A stretch of 64,000 bases of DNA. It comes from Synechocystis sp. PCC 7509. Lineage in GTDB: Bacteria > Cyanobacteriota > Cyanobacteriia > Cyanobacteriales > Chroococcidiopsidaceae. The DNA is taken from contig NZ_ALVU02000001.1 in the NCBI RefSeq assembly GCF_000332075.2, forward strand, positions 558,001 through 622,000. Reading direction: 5' to 3'. The first letter of the stretch is position 1. Each line of letters begins with the position of its first letter. The notes beneath the pieces were generated by a model. It was not told the DNA's origin and ran no database searches. It saw only the letters and a list, made by a program, of their open reading frames with translations. The position numbers were made by a program, and so were the translations under genes. This document shows positions 33,887 to 43,713 of this stretch, piece after piece.

Positions 33887-34723
33887 ATGAGGTATCGCGC
33901 TTTAATTATTGCCTTTTTAGCAGTCTTTTTAGGGCTAATAACTGCTTGTAGTGATGCCACTATGGCATCGGAAAGTCGAGATGTACTTACCTATGACCAA
34001 ATTAGAGGTACAGGTCTTGCCAATAAATGTCCGCAAATGGCAGAGACTACTCGCGGTTCCATTGCTCTCGATCCAAATCAGTCCTATAGAATTACCGAGA
34101 TGTGCTTGGAACCCACAACTTTTTTTATTAAAGAAGAACCTGTTAACAAACGTCAAAAAGCCGAATTTATTGCCGGAAAATTGTTGACTCGCTATACTTC
34201 CACTATTGACCAAGTACAAGGCAAACTCAAGCTAAATGACGATCGCAGTTTGACTTTTGTAGAAGAAGATGGTCTTGACTTCCAAGCAATCACTGTTCAA
34301 CTACCCGGTGGCGAACGAGTACCGTTTTTGTTTACCATTAAAGACTTAGTTGCCCAGTCACAACCTGGTTTAACTAGCATCAACACTTCTACAGATTTTG
34401 AAGGCAAGTTTAAGGTTCCTTCCTACCGAGGTTCGGCGTTTCTCGATCCTAAAGGTCGCGGTGTAACCGCAGGCTACGATAATGCCGTAGCTCTACCTTC
34501 TAGCGCCGATGACGAAGAACTTACCCGTGCCAACATGAAGCAAGCTGAAGTTGGTGAAGGCACTATTTCGTTGCAAATTGCCAAAGTAGACAGCAATACC
34601 GGAGAAATTGCTGGCACTTTCCAGAGCGAACAGCCCTCAGATACCGATTTGGGAGCCGCCGAAGCTAAAGAAGTTAAAATTCGTGGTTTGTTTTTCGCTC
34701 GGATTGATACTGCCGCGCTTTAA
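33887..34723 (+). CDS. psbO: photosystem II manganese-stabilising protein PsbO
   Basis: Lumenal 33-kDa extrinsic subunit that stabilises the Mn4CaO5 cluster. The 278-residue product has a signal peptide (hydrophobic to LGLITAC, near residue 21) and mature sequence with LTYDQIRGTGLANKCPQM. The Cys in this stretch and in ITEMCLEP form the conserved disulfide. FTIKDLVAQSQPG, DFEGKFKVPSYRGSAFLDPK and KEVKIRGLFFARID are PsbO hallmarks. The ATG at 33887 is preceded by GAGG at 33877-33880; a TTG at 33875 is less likely. A strong terminator follows, so it is monocistronic. Confidence 0.96.
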   Translation: MRYRALIIAFLAVFLGLITACSDATMASESRDVLTYDQIRGTGLANKCPQMAETTRGSIALDPNQSYRITEMCLEPTTFFIKEEPVNKRQKAEFIAGKLLTRYTSTIDQVQGKLKLNDDRSLTFVEEDGLDFQAITVQLPGGERVPFLFTIKDLVAQSQPGLTSINTSTDFEGKFKVPSYRGSAFLDPKGRGVTAGYDNAVALPSSADDEELTRANMKQAEVGEGTISLQIAKVDSNTGEIAGTFQSEQPSDTDLGAAEAKEVKIRGLFFARIDTAAL

Positions 34724-34785
34724 AAGGCGATCGCACTTAGCTAGATAAGCGATAACTCATAAATCGAGCAGTCTTTACTTATCAC

Positions 34786-34810
34786 AAAAAGGGCATTTAG
34801 CCCTTTTTTT
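34786..34810 (+). terminator. psbO intrinsic terminator
   Basis: A 9-bp perfect stem (34786-34794 with 34800-34808), loop ATTTA, and a T7 run. A textbook intrinsic terminator 62 bp after psbO. Confidence 0.92.
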
Positions 34811-35110
34811 ATTGACAAATATTATATGTAGGAAGATTCATTGAGGCGATCGAGTAGTTTAACTTAGTAATTTTCTCTAAATTTGGTTTAACTTTAGCTA
34901 AAATTCAGTGAATTTTCGGTAGCAAAAATGGCAATAAAATTAATATTCTTAGTGTTAGAGATTCAATCTATCTCGTTGGCTTGACTAAAAATAACTTTTA
35001 CCCTCCTTTTAATGGCTTCTTGATTCACTCCCTATATTTATTTTGCTGTAGTTTGCTTGTCTGCCTCTTTCAACATTAATAATCTTAAAACTTAAGTAGC
35101 ATAAAAAAAT
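34811..35110. other. 300-bp region upstream of sigF
   Basis: AT-rich non-coding leader of the sigma factor gene. No open frame, RNA gene or recognisable operator was seen. Confidence 0.5.
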
Positions 35111-35896
35111 ATGGTGTTAGCATATACCGGAAGTAATAATGAAGTTAAGCAAGAGAGCGCGGCTCTGTTACGAGAGTATCAGCAGACCCAATCGGCTAAT
35201 ATTCGCAATGAAATCGTCACGCTGAACTATGGATTGGTAAGAAAAGAAGCTTATTACTGGACGAATCAGTGTACAGAAAGCTATGATGACCTGCTTCAAG
35301 TAGGCTGTCTGGGTTTGATTCGCGCCATCGAAAAATTTGAATTATCTAAAGGAATTGCGTTTAGTTCTTTTGCTATCCCCTATATTCGAGGTGAAATCCA
35401 ACACTATCTGCGCGACAAAGGAGTTATGGTCAAAATTCCTCGGCGCTGGTTAGCATTACAACAGCAGGCGATAGGAGTTACTCGTCAACTACAACAAAAG
35501 TACAACCGCCAACCTACAGATACTGAAGTTGTTACGGCTTTGAACATCACTATGGCTGAATGGCAAGAAGTCAAACTTGCTTGGACAAACCGCTCTCCTC
35601 TAAGTTTGGACACCCCAGCCCAAGATGGAGATGAAGACTCCGCATTGTTAGGGGACACAGTTCCCGATGCCCAATATACCAGTTTCCAACTAGCCCAAGA
35701 AGATCAACTTCGTCTGCAAGAAGCATTAGTTCAATTAGAACAAAAAACTCATGAAATTTTAAAGTTTGTGTTTTTATATGACTTAACGCAAAAAGAAGTT
35801 GCTGAACATCTAGGGATTAGTGTCATTACCGTATCGCGTCGCGTCAAGCAAGGACTAGCCTCTTTGAAAAAACTCATGCTTGTTCCCGAAGATTAG
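35111..35896 (+). CDS. sigF: group 3 RNA polymerase sigma factor, SigF type
   Basis: A sigma-70 family protein of 261 residues with region 2 (YDDLLQVGCLGLIRAIEKFE, then FSSFAIPYIRGEIQHYLRD), region 3 (VKIPRRWLALQQQ) and region 4 helix-turn-helix (DLTQKEVAEHLGISVITVSR). Length and motifs match the SigF/SigB-like group 3 of cyanobacteria, which in Synechocystis controls pilus genes and motility. No anti-sigma gene is adjacent. The next gene downstream encodes a PilP-like lipoprotein, consistent with a pilus link (inference). Confidence 0.82.
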   Translation: MVLAYTGSNNEVKQESAALLREYQQTQSANIRNEIVTLNYGLVRKEAYYWTNQCTESYDDLLQVGCLGLIRAIEKFELSKGIAFSSFAIPYIRGEIQHYLRDKGVMVKIPRRWLALQQQAIGVTRQLQQKYNRQPTDTEVVTALNITMAEWQEVKLAWTNRSPLSLDTPAQDGDEDSALLGDTVPDAQYTSFQLAQEDQLRLQEALVQLEQKTHEILKFVFLYDLTQKEVAEHLGISVITVSRRVKQGLASLKKLMLVPED

Positions 35897-35906
35897 GACT
35901 GTATTG

Positions 35907-35940
35907 AGTTTCTGCTAATCATACTTTATTAGCAGAAACT
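35907..35940 (+). terminator. hairpin after sigF
   Basis: A perfect 13-bp stem (35907-35919 with 35928-35940), 8-nt loop, 10 bp after the sigF stop. The following T-run is weak, so it may terminate inefficiently or protect the 3' end. Confidence 0.65.
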
Positions 35941-36282
35941 TGACATTTTAGGCTTAATTGGTAATATGCAAATAAATTAATCTTAATCTTGGCAAAACTA
36001 GCGTTGAGTCACCTAAAAAAACCCAGATAAATAAATAATTTTTAATTTTGCTCAGTAATTTTACGGAGCAAAAATTTTTATTTATAAATTAGTTAAAATT
36101 AGTAAAATCTGCTTTATTAAGCAAAGTTTAGAAAGTTGCAATTAAATTACCAATTTAAGTACAAAATAAAGTTTTAGTTTATAATAATCGTGCTATACGT
36201 AATAGTTATATTACTTAAAAAAACGGCAAAGTACCTGTTTTAAAATAAGGACAGTTATTTATTAAAACTATTTAGTGAAATT
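35941..36282. other. 342-bp AT-rich intergenic region with a second hairpin
   Basis: Between sigF and the PilP-like gene. It contains a stem TTTTGCTC with GAGCAAAA (36046-36053, 36066-36073) followed by ATTTTTATTT, a possible backup terminator for sigF. The rest is AT-rich leader of the lipoprotein gene, with TAAGGA at 36246-36251. No coding frame was seen. Confidence 0.5.
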
Positions 36283-37242
36283 ATGCGCCAAATCTCAACA
36301 ACAGCATTTTTAGGAATGTTAGCTTTAACAATAACTGGGTGTCCATCGTCAAACACTCAACAAAGCAGTCCTGTACCATCGCCTTCTACGGCTCCAGTTG
36401 TAGTTACCACTCCCCCAGTGAAACCACCCTTAGTGGCTTCAGACCCAAGTAGTGCCGCCAACTTAGCGCCGGGATTAATTCAACCAACTAATGCAAATCA
36501 ACGCGCCAAACAGGTAGCAAAAGGCAATCGAGATCCTTTTACCGCATTGTTTTTACCTGTTCCAGCTCCTCCCATAAGTGTAGGAGGAAATAGCTCTAAT
36601 GCTCCTGCCCAAACTCCACAAACGGGAAGTTCGCCTAGAAACATAAATAGTGGGCAGTCAAGACCTAATGTAACTATTAATGTTAATAATCCTAGGACTG
36701 CGCCAGGTTCGAGGACTGCGCCAAATCAGAACAACTTAAGAAATGGCACAACTACATCAATCCAAAACATTCCAGTGCCACCTAATACAGCGCAGCCAAA
36801 TAATAGTTTGGAACCCGTACTACCAGTACAACAAGAACCAGACTTGGCAGAAAGTGTAATGGTTATGGGTGTAATTCAAATTGGCGAACAAACTCAAGCA
36901 ATTGTTCAAGTACCTAGTGAAGCAACAAGTCGATATGTTCAAGTAGGGCAAACACTATCAAACGGACAAGTATTAGTAAAAAGAATCGAGTTGAATGCAG
37001 GTGCAGAGCCATTAGTTATTTTGGAACAATACGGTGTTGAAGTTTCTAAAGCTGTAGGCGAACAAGCTCCAAGCCAGGCGCAGCAAACAACACCTGCGGC
37101 GGCGGTTCCGTATTTACCACCGCAAAATGCTAGTACGGCTTCGGTAGAACTTCCAGCACCGCCACCCAATATCAATACGCCGCAAGCAAATATTTCTCTA
37201 CCAACACTGTCATTACCCAATATCCCTGTAGCAGCTAGGTAA
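36283..37242 (+). CDS. Pro-rich lipoprotein with PilP/GspC-like module
   Basis: A protein of 319 residues. The N-terminus has a lipobox (LTITGC, Cys 20). Then comes a long Pro/Asn/Thr-rich linker interrupted by AKGNRDPFTALF near residue 80, the RDPF motif common to PilP and GspC proteins. Residues 185-255 read VMVMGVIQIGEQTQAIVQVP, YVQVGQTLSNGQVLVKRIEL and PLVILEQYGVEVSK, the pattern of the PilP/GspC beta domain. A Pro-rich tail follows. Likely a periplasmic lipoprotein of a type IV pilus or secretion machine; this is inference from motif shape. It lies beside sigF and immediately before a small partner gene. Confidence 0.65.
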   Translation: MRQISTTAFLGMLALTITGCPSSNTQQSSPVPSPSTAPVVVTTPPVKPPLVASDPSSAANLAPGLIQPTNANQRAKQVAKGNRDPFTALFLPVPAPPISVGGNSSNAPAQTPQTGSSPRNINSGQSRPNVTINVNNPRTAPGSRTAPNQNNLRNGTTTSIQNIPVPPNTAQPNNSLEPVLPVQQEPDLAESVMVMGVIQIGEQTQAIVQVPSEATSRYVQVGQTLSNGQVLVKRIELNAGAEPLVILEQYGVEVSKAVGEQAPSQAQQTTPAAAVPYLPPQNASTASVELPAPPPNINTPQANISLPTLSLPNIPVAAR

Positions 37243-37244
37243 CA

Positions 37245-37508
37245 ATGGATAATAATCGAGAAAATTTAACAATTCAATTTTCTAACTTACCTTTGGCAGT
37301 GTATCGAGAAATTGCCGCTCATCTCTGCCAAGTCGAAGAAGTGGAAACAAAGTTGCTACCTACTTCCAAGACAGAATTTAATTACAATGACAGCCAAATT
37401 GAAAGTCTACAAATTCAACTGCCTGCTGCTAACTTGCACTGTAGAGAGCAAGTAGAAAAAATTTTGGCTTACTATCAAAATATTTTTGGAGTAGTACAAA
37501 GGCTTTAG
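37245..37508 (+). CDS. small conserved hypothetical protein, 87 aa
   Basis: A protein of 87 residues starting 2 bp after the PilP-like stop, so certainly in the same operon. It has an alpha/beta pattern (LTIQFSNLPLAVYREIAAHL, then IESLQIQLPAANLHCREQVE) with no signal peptide, and a C-terminal helix ending in GVVQRL. No named family is recognised. Tight coupling suggests a role with the lipoprotein or in its regulation. Confidence 0.65.
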   Translation: MDNNRENLTIQFSNLPLAVYREIAAHLCQVEEVETKLLPTSKTEFNYNDSQIESLQIQLPAANLHCREQVEKILAYYQNIFGVVQRL

Positions 37509-37651
37509 CTTGTCTGTATTTGATGTACTAACGTGGCGCATTTTTTGTGAAAAGTGTGTAGTTTCGGCTGTTTGGCGATCGCGCAGTTAAGCAATTGTCA
37601 AGTCCTCAACTCCCCAAACTAAATTGTATTACGGAATTTAAAGTTCTGTAG

Positions 37652-37990
<339 letters not shown>

Positions 37991-38065
37991 CTAAGAAATT
38001 TCCCCAAATTTCTCTAGATAACGTTGATCTAAAACCTGCGTTAGCAAAAATAGCTAGGAAAAACT

Positions 38066-38098
38066 AGAGAGAGTCAATTAATTGACTCTCTCTTTTTT
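38066..38098 (+). terminator. psaC intrinsic terminator
   Basis: A 28-bp perfect inverted repeat centred on AATTAATT (38066-38093), giving a long stem, followed by a T-run. It ends the psaC message about 75 bp after the stop. Confidence 0.88.
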
Positions 38099-38650
38099 GT
38101 TTGGCAATCCCTTGAGATCAAATAAAACGGCATTGATTAGGGATATTAAGAGCTATTTCATCGCTAAAAAAATAAAACTTAACCTTCTGTTGCCGTTACG
38201 GTTTCCCCAACTACCTAATAGATGAATTTTTGTAACTAATAAGAAAAACTTTATTAGTTAAGAAATTTATACTTATGATTAGGGTTGCCGCTATAGGCTT
38301 TTTCAAGTATTAAAATTTTAGTTGAGTCATAACAAAGCATCTACAAATATTGCGACTCGATTACAGGGTATCTATCAAAGTGTTTTCGGCACAGTTGAGA
38401 TTTGCAAAAGTGAATTGACTGATTGAAGGCTATTACTTTCAATCATTGCTGTAAGCTTTAAAGTTTTTATTCTAGGCAATAGCAGTTTTCTACTGCTTGT
38501 CAAGACTTGCATGAATACCGTTAATTCCTTAACTACAAAAAATTAGCGTTGTCAGCACCAACTTAAAGCGCGGACATCAAGCTTCAAGTCAGTTTATTGA
38601 ACCGTTGAAAATTATTGCACTTCATTCTTATTCGCTGAAAAAGAATAAAC
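38099..38650. other. 552-bp gene-free region upstream of the multicopper oxidase
   Basis: Both strands were read: no convincing open frame, tRNA or repeat. Composition is AT-rich. It probably holds the oxidase promoter. The long leader could carry regulation, but no known copper-responsive motif was recognised. Confidence 0.5.
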
Positions 38651-40147
38651 ATGAAAAAGTTTACTAGACGAGAATTACTAAAAATTGGAGCGATCGCTAG
38701 TGGCTCATTGTTGCTGCCCATCGCTTTCCAGTATCGTGGGTATGGTGTAACTGCTGGTAGTCCACAACCTACTCCTTTTAAGATAAAGCTTCCCATTCCT
38801 CCGGTGCTGCAACCTGTACGGAGTGATGCCACAACTGACTATTACGAAATTGTGATGTACAAAAACCTGGTTAGTATTTTGCCAGGGCTAACAACAGAAG
38901 TTTGGGCTTATAACGGAACTGCCCCTGGTTCGACTATTGTACAGCGTCAAGATCGGCAATCTGTCGTTCGTTTTATCAATCGTTTAGATGTCCCAACATC
39001 AGTTCACTTGCATGGGATGGCATCGCTGCCGCAGTACGATGGCTACCCGGAGGATCTTATTTATCCAGGCTACTACAAGGATTATATATATCCCAATAGT
39101 CGTGCTGCCACCTTGTGGTATCACGATCACGCAATCCATAACACTGCTCGTAACGTTTATATGGGACTAGCGGGAATGTATATCGTTCAAGACAAACTTG
39201 AACTCGATTTGCCTTTACCTAAAGGTAAATATGATGTGCCGCTAATTATTCAAGACAAAATCTTTGCAAGTTCTGGCTCATTGATTTTTAACCATGATAA
39301 TCACAACGGTTTGATGGGCGATATCATTTTGGTCAACGGTGCGCCGTGGCCCAAGATGGAGGTAAGTCAGCGCAAATATCGTTTTCGGATTTTAAATGCC
39401 TCAAATTCCCGTGCTTACAAGTTGACACTTAGTACAGGAGATGACTTAGTTGTAATTGGCAGCGATGGCGGACTGTTGGGCGCGCCAGTGAGAACTAAGG
39501 ATCTACGGATTGGGATGGCGGAGCGCTATGAGGTGATTGTTGACTTTTCTATCTATCCGATAGGAACCAAAATAGTCCTCCAAAATCTGAGTCTTCGCAA
39601 TAATAAAGATTACGATGGCACAAGTCAGGTTATGCGCTTTGATGTAGTAAGCCAGGAATTTGAGAATAGTTCTATCCCCAACACTCTACGTCCCTTTCAA
39701 CCTATTTTGAGAACTTCCGCAATTAGAGAAAGGCGGTGGACTTTCGAGCATCGCAGCCAGATGTGGCAAATTAACGGCAATACATGGAATAAAAACCGGA
39801 TTGATGCCAATCCAGGTTTTGATGACATTGAGATTTGGAATTTTATTACTAATGGGCGTGACTGGTTTCACCCTGTACACGTTCACTTAATAGATTTTCA
39901 AATTTTGGAGCGTAACCGTCAGCCTCCTCTTGCTTATGAACGGGGTTGGAAAGATGTAGTCTATGTGGGTGAAGACGATAATGTCCAAGTTATTGCTCAG
40001 TTTAGACCTCAAAAAGGTAAATATATAATTCACTGCCACAATACGGTTCACGAAGACCATGACATGATGACTCAGTTTCAAGTAGGTCAAGGTGGAGCAG
40101 ATCCCATGTCAGCCCCAGCTAAATCGCTTCCAGCAACACCCTTATAA
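38651..40147 (+). CDS. Tat-exported multicopper oxidase
   Basis: A multicopper oxidase of 498 residues with a twin-arginine signal (FTRRELLKIG, then a hydrophobic stretch to about residue 26). All four copper motifs are present in order: HLHG near 119, WYHDHA near 156, HPVHVH near 409 and HCHNTVHEDHDMM near 460, the Met giving the type 1 axial ligand. It is a three-cupredoxin laccase/bilirubin-oxidase/CueO-type enzyme acting in the periplasm, coupling oxidation of phenols, bilirubin or metal ions to O2 reduction. Substrate not determinable. It stands alone between psaC and glmS. Confidence 0.9.
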   Translation: MKKFTRRELLKIGAIASGSLLLPIAFQYRGYGVTAGSPQPTPFKIKLPIPPVLQPVRSDATTDYYEIVMYKNLVSILPGLTTEVWAYNGTAPGSTIVQRQDRQSVVRFINRLDVPTSVHLHGMASLPQYDGYPEDLIYPGYYKDYIYPNSRAATLWYHDHAIHNTARNVYMGLAGMYIVQDKLELDLPLPKGKYDVPLIIQDKIFASSGSLIFNHDNHNGLMGDIILVNGAPWPKMEVSQRKYRFRILNASNSRAYKLTLSTGDDLVVIGSDGGLLGAPVRTKDLRIGMAERYEVIVDFSIYPIGTKIVLQNLSLRNNKDYDGTSQVMRFDVVSQEFENSSIPNTLRPFQPILRTSAIRERRWTFEHRSQMWQINGNTWNKNRIDANPGFDDIEIWNFITNGRDWFHPVHVHLIDFQILERNRQPPLAYERGWKDVVYVGEDDNVQVIAQFRPQKGKYIIHCHNTVHEDHDMMTQFQVGQGGADPMSAPAKSLPATPL

Positions 40148-40173
40148 TAGTTAAGTTGGGGTTACAAAACCTA

Positions 40174-40211
40174 GGCTCGGTCTAGTAGAAATAGTGTCTA
40201 CTGACCGAACC
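40174..40211 (+). terminator. long hairpin after the multicopper oxidase
   Basis: An outer 9-bp stem (40174-40182 with 40203-40211, one mismatch) stacks on an inner 6-bp stem (AGTAGA with TCTACT) around a 7-nt loop. It lies 26 bp after the stop. No T-run follows, so it may protect the 3' end as much as terminate. Confidence 0.65.
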
Positions 40212-40380
40212 AAATTCAGAAGCATCTTTGATTGCTAGAATAATACGTCTGAGTACCCAAGGTGATTTTTTGTTTCAATGCTCTCAATTGGGCAATAGCA
40301 GAAAAATATAACTTGACTACGTGCCTAATGCTCTTGTAGCTTTTAGAGCATATATAAAAGACCTATCGGTGCGACTTATT

Positions 40381-42231
40381 ATGTGTGGAATCGTTGGCTA
40401 CATTGGCACTCAAGCAGCTACACAAATTTTACTGTCGGGATTAGAAAAACTAGAGTATCGGGGCTATGATTCGGCGGGAATCGCTACGGTTTTAGAAGGG
40501 GAGTTGCATTGCGTCCGCGCCAAAGGTAAGTTATGCAACTTACGGGATAAGTTAGAAACTATCGTTAACCCGGCAAAAATTGGCATTGGACATACTCGCT
40601 GGGCAACTCATGGTAAACCCGAAGAATACAACGCCCATCCGCACATGGATACCTCTAAGCGAGTGGCGGTGGTACAAAATGGCATTATCGAAAATTACCG
40701 CGAACTGCGGGAAGAATTAAAGCGACTGGGGCATGAATTTCGCTCTGATACCGATACTGAAGTTATCCCCCATCTTATCGCCCAGTATTTGCAAGCAGAC
40801 AATTCATTTTTAGAGGCGGTAAGAGAAACGGTAAATAGACTTAAAGGGGCTTTTGCGATCGCAGTTATTAACGCTGATTATCCCGATGAACTAATTGTTG
40901 CCCGTCAGCAAGCACCTTTAGCGATTGGTTTTGGACAAGGAGAGTTCTTTTGTGCTTCCGATACTCCGGCTTTAGTTGCCCATACTAGAGCCGTATTAAG
41001 TTTAGAAAATGGAGAATTAGCAAGACTTACACCCCTTGGAGTAGAAGTATATAGCTTTGCAGGCGATCGCCTTAAAAAACATCCCCGTACTTTAAACTGG
41101 AATCCGGTAATGGTGGAAAAGCAAGGCTTTAGGCACTTTATGCTTAAAGAGATATACGAACAACCGGGAGTAGTTAGAGCCGGATTAGAAGCTTATTTAG
41201 ATGCCGCAGATGTTATAAATTTGGGATTGCCAGAGACACTATACGCAGATATCGAAAATATCCAAATTGTTGCTTGCGGTACTAGCTGGCACGCTAGTTT
41301 GATTGGCAAGTATTTATTAGAACAAGTAGCAGGTATTCCCACATCCGTTCAATACTCCTCAGAATTTCGCTATGCGCCACCACCAATAGCCGCTAATACT
41401 CTAACTATTGGCGTTACTCAATCGGGAGAAACGGCGGATACAATCGCTGCTTTGACTATGGAAAAAGAGCGAAGAATTGGTTTAAAACCAGCTTATCAGC
41501 CGCGTCTACTTGCCATTACTAACCGCTTGGATAGTACGATAAGTGCGATCGCTAATAACATTATCGATACTCATGCAGGCATTGAAATCGGCGTTGCAGC
41601 AACTAAAACCTTTATCGCTCAACTATTAGCTTTTTACTTATTGGCGTTAGATTTAGGCACTCGCCGCCAAACGCTATCGGCGCAAAGACTGGCAGAAGTT
41701 ATTACGGGTTTGCGTCAGTTACCCGCGCAAATCGAGCTTATTTTAGAAAGTCAAGAGCGGTATATTCAAGAATTGGCGCACCAGTTTATAGAAACCCATG
41801 ACTTTATATTTGTAGGCCGGGGGGTAAATTTTCCGATCGCTTTAGAAGGAGCATTAAAGCTGAAAGAAATTAGTTATATTCACGCCGAAGGCTACCCGGC
41901 GGGAGAGTTGAAACACGGGCCCATAGCGCTATTAGATGCCAAAGTTCCAGTAGTTGCGATCGCAATTCCTGGTAGCGTTTATGAAAAAGCTTTATCTAAC
42001 GCCCAAGAAGCTAAAGCCCGCGATTCTCGGTTAATTGGCGTAGTAGAAATGGACGATCCACAAGCGGCGGAGACTTTCGACGATTTGATTCCTATCCCCA
42101 AAGTAGACGAGTTACTCTCCCCGATTTTGACAGTAATTCCTTTACAACTATTGGCTTACCACATTGCAGCGCGGCGGGGATTGGATGTAGATCAGCCGCG
42201 AAACTTAGCAAAATCTGTGACGGTAGAGTAG
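40381..42231 (+). CDS. glmS: glutamine--fructose-6-phosphate transaminase (isomerizing)
   Basis: A 616-residue enzyme making glucosamine 6-phosphate for peptidoglycan and lipopolysaccharide. The glutaminase domain starts MCGIVGYIG, giving the catalytic Cys after Met removal, and has GIGHTRWATHG and NGIIENYRELR. Two SIS domains follow (ACGTSWHASLIG, GVAATKTFIAQ) and the end DQPRNLAKSVTVE is standard. The start must be 40381; an upstream GTG at 40321 would bury the catalytic Cys. No glmS ribozyme-like leader was recognised. Confidence 0.95.
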   Translation: MCGIVGYIGTQAATQILLSGLEKLEYRGYDSAGIATVLEGELHCVRAKGKLCNLRDKLETIVNPAKIGIGHTRWATHGKPEEYNAHPHMDTSKRVAVVQNGIIENYRELREELKRLGHEFRSDTDTEVIPHLIAQYLQADNSFLEAVRETVNRLKGAFAIAVINADYPDELIVARQQAPLAIGFGQGEFFCASDTPALVAHTRAVLSLENGELARLTPLGVEVYSFAGDRLKKHPRTLNWNPVMVEKQGFRHFMLKEIYEQPGVVRAGLEAYLDAADVINLGLPETLYADIENIQIVACGTSWHASLIGKYLLEQVAGIPTSVQYSSEFRYAPPPIAANTLTIGVTQSGETADTIAALTMEKERRIGLKPAYQPRLLAITNRLDSTISAIANNIIDTHAGIEIGVAATKTFIAQLLAFYLLALDLGTRRQTLSAQRLAEVITGLRQLPAQIELILESQERYIQELAHQFIETHDFIFVGRGVNFPIALEGALKLKEISYIHAEGYPAGELKHGPIALLDAKVPVVAIAIPGSVYEKALSNAQEAKARDSRLIGVVEMDDPQAAETFDDLIPIPKVDELLSPILTVIPLQLLAYHIAARRGLDVDQPRNLAKSVTVE

Positions 42232-42318
42232 AAATAATTGAAATAGGGCGATCGCTTTGGAGTGTGATTTTTTACGAGTTCGGAGCGCTCTTTAATGGCT
42301 AAGTATATCAATTACCCA

Positions 42319-42804
42319 TTAAAGATTTGGCGGACTTGTCAAACGCCATAATGCCCCTAAACCCAACCCAAAAATTGCGATTCCTGCCAATATCAAAATC
42401 GTATTAAGTTGACTGAAAGATAATAGTAATTGACTTTTTGCACTCAACAAGCTCCAAACACCAGCCCAAGCGATACTAACTACAAATACCCAAATTACAG
42501 TAAACGTGATTCCACTTGTAACTAAACCTAAAACTAGACCTACACCGCAAGTTACAATCCAACCCCAGCCTAAAACTTTAACCCAACTGACAACTCCCAC
42601 TTTAGTCCAAGCCAAACCCCAAGTTAAAGTTAAAGCTAAAAGGATAATTGTAACTCTTGGTAGTGTTAGAGCTTTTCCATTAGATACTTCGTCTATCCCC
42701 AAAGCGTCAGCCCAAAGCGATGTCCAGGCAAATAAAGAGCCAACGACTACGTAGCACAATAGACCAAAGATCAACTTGACTAAAATAATCACATTGCTGT
42801 TCAT
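42319..42804 (-). CDS. hypothetical membrane protein, 161 aa
   Basis: A protein of 161 residues with about five hydrophobic segments (roughly 5-27, 48-66, 72-95, 97-122, 132-153). Trp residues are common near the membrane edges. No enzymatic motif and no recognised family. It diverges from the methyltransferase gene, whose start lies 26 bp from its own start, and converges with glmS. Confidence 0.6.
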   Translation of the reverse strand: MNSNVIILVKLIFGLLCYVVVGSLFAWTSLWADALGIDEVSNGKALTLPRVTIILLALTLTWGLAWTKVGVVSWVKVLGWGWIVTCGVGLVLGLVTSGITFTVIWVFVVSIAWAGVWSLLSAKSQLLLSFSQLNTILILAGIAIFGLGLGALWRLTSPPNL

Positions 42805-42830
42805 AGCGATCGCCCACTTAAATTTTTACT

Positions 42831-43655
42831 ATGCACCAAAATAACCCTAAGTATGGCGCTGATGCCTACTCTCTAGACCAACGAAAAAGCTGGTACAATC
42901 CCGTAGCAGAGGCTTACAACCGCGTTAGACCTCGTTATCCTGAAGCGTTAATTAGTCGGGTAATAGAATTAACCCAACTTCCCCCAAATTCAACAATTCT
43001 CGAACTAGGCTGCGGCCCCGGAAACGCTACGGTTGCCTTTGCTCAACAAGGTTACGATATGCTCTGTATTGAGCCAAGCGAAGCGACTTGCCAATTGGCT
43101 AAACAAAACTGCGCCGCTTATTCACAGGTAAAAATTAAAAACATTACCTTTGAGGAATGGGAACTTGAGACGGAAAGATTTAACGCTGTTTTGGCTGCAA
43201 ATTCTATTCATTGGATTACCTCAGAAATTGCTTACTCAAAAGCGGCGGCGGCTTTGCAAAATGATGGTTATCTAATTTTGTTATGGAATATGTTGGCTCA
43301 ACCTGCCTATGAAATTTGGCGATTTCTGTATCCGGCTTACGAAAAATATGCGCCAGCTTTAGGGAAATATGAAGACAAAGCACATCAAACCCAAAGGCTG
43401 AAAGAGTTTGGACAGCGTGTTATTGATTCCGGTCATTTTGGCGACTTAGTGTCCGAACAAATGGAATGGGAAGTAAATTACAGCATTGATGATTATTTGC
43501 TAATCCTAAGCACTTATTCGACTTATATAGAGCTAAAACCACAGCAAAGAGCCGATTTATTTGCTTCATTGCAGGAAATATTAGAGCAAGACGGTACAAA
43601 CAACGTGCAAGTTTCTTATCTCTCGGCTTTTCATATTGCCCAAAAAACGCTCTAG
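42831..43655 (+). CDS. class I SAM-dependent methyltransferase
   Basis: A protein of 274 residues. The SAM-binding motif I is [19 protein letters not shown] near residue 55, the acidic motif II residue is in MLCIEPSEA, and the post-motif region [12 protein letters not shown] follows. This resembles the UbiE/type 11 subgroup of small-molecule methyltransferases. The N-terminus [20 protein letters not shown] is common in that subgroup. Substrate unknown. Its end lies 58 bp before the pepA start on the same strand, so cotranscription is possible. Confidence 0.82.
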   Translation: MHQNNPKYGADAYSLDQRKSWYNPVAEAYNRVRPRYPEALISRVIELTQLPPNSTILELGCGPGNATVAFAQQGYDMLCIEPSEATCQLAKQNCAAYSQVKIKNITFEEWELETERFNAVLAANSIHWITSEIAYSKAAAALQNDGYLILLWNMLAQPAYEIWRFLYPAYEKYAPALGKYEDKAHQTQRLKEFGQRVIDSGHFGDLVSEQMEWEVNYSIDDYLLILSTYSTYIELKPQQRADLFASLQEILEQDGTNNVQVSYLSAFHIAQKTL

Positions 43656-43713
43656 AGTGCGGAAATTTTACGCAATACTGGAAGAAATAGCAGCTTTGAG
43701 CGAGATACAAGGG

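Noticed and set aside
40321-40380. Upstream GTG start for glmS
   Set aside because: It would add 20 residues in front of the catalytic N-terminal Cys.
40148-40380. glmS ribozyme or riboswitch in the leader
   Set aside because: No recognisable structure, and the ribozyme is essentially known from Firmicutes.
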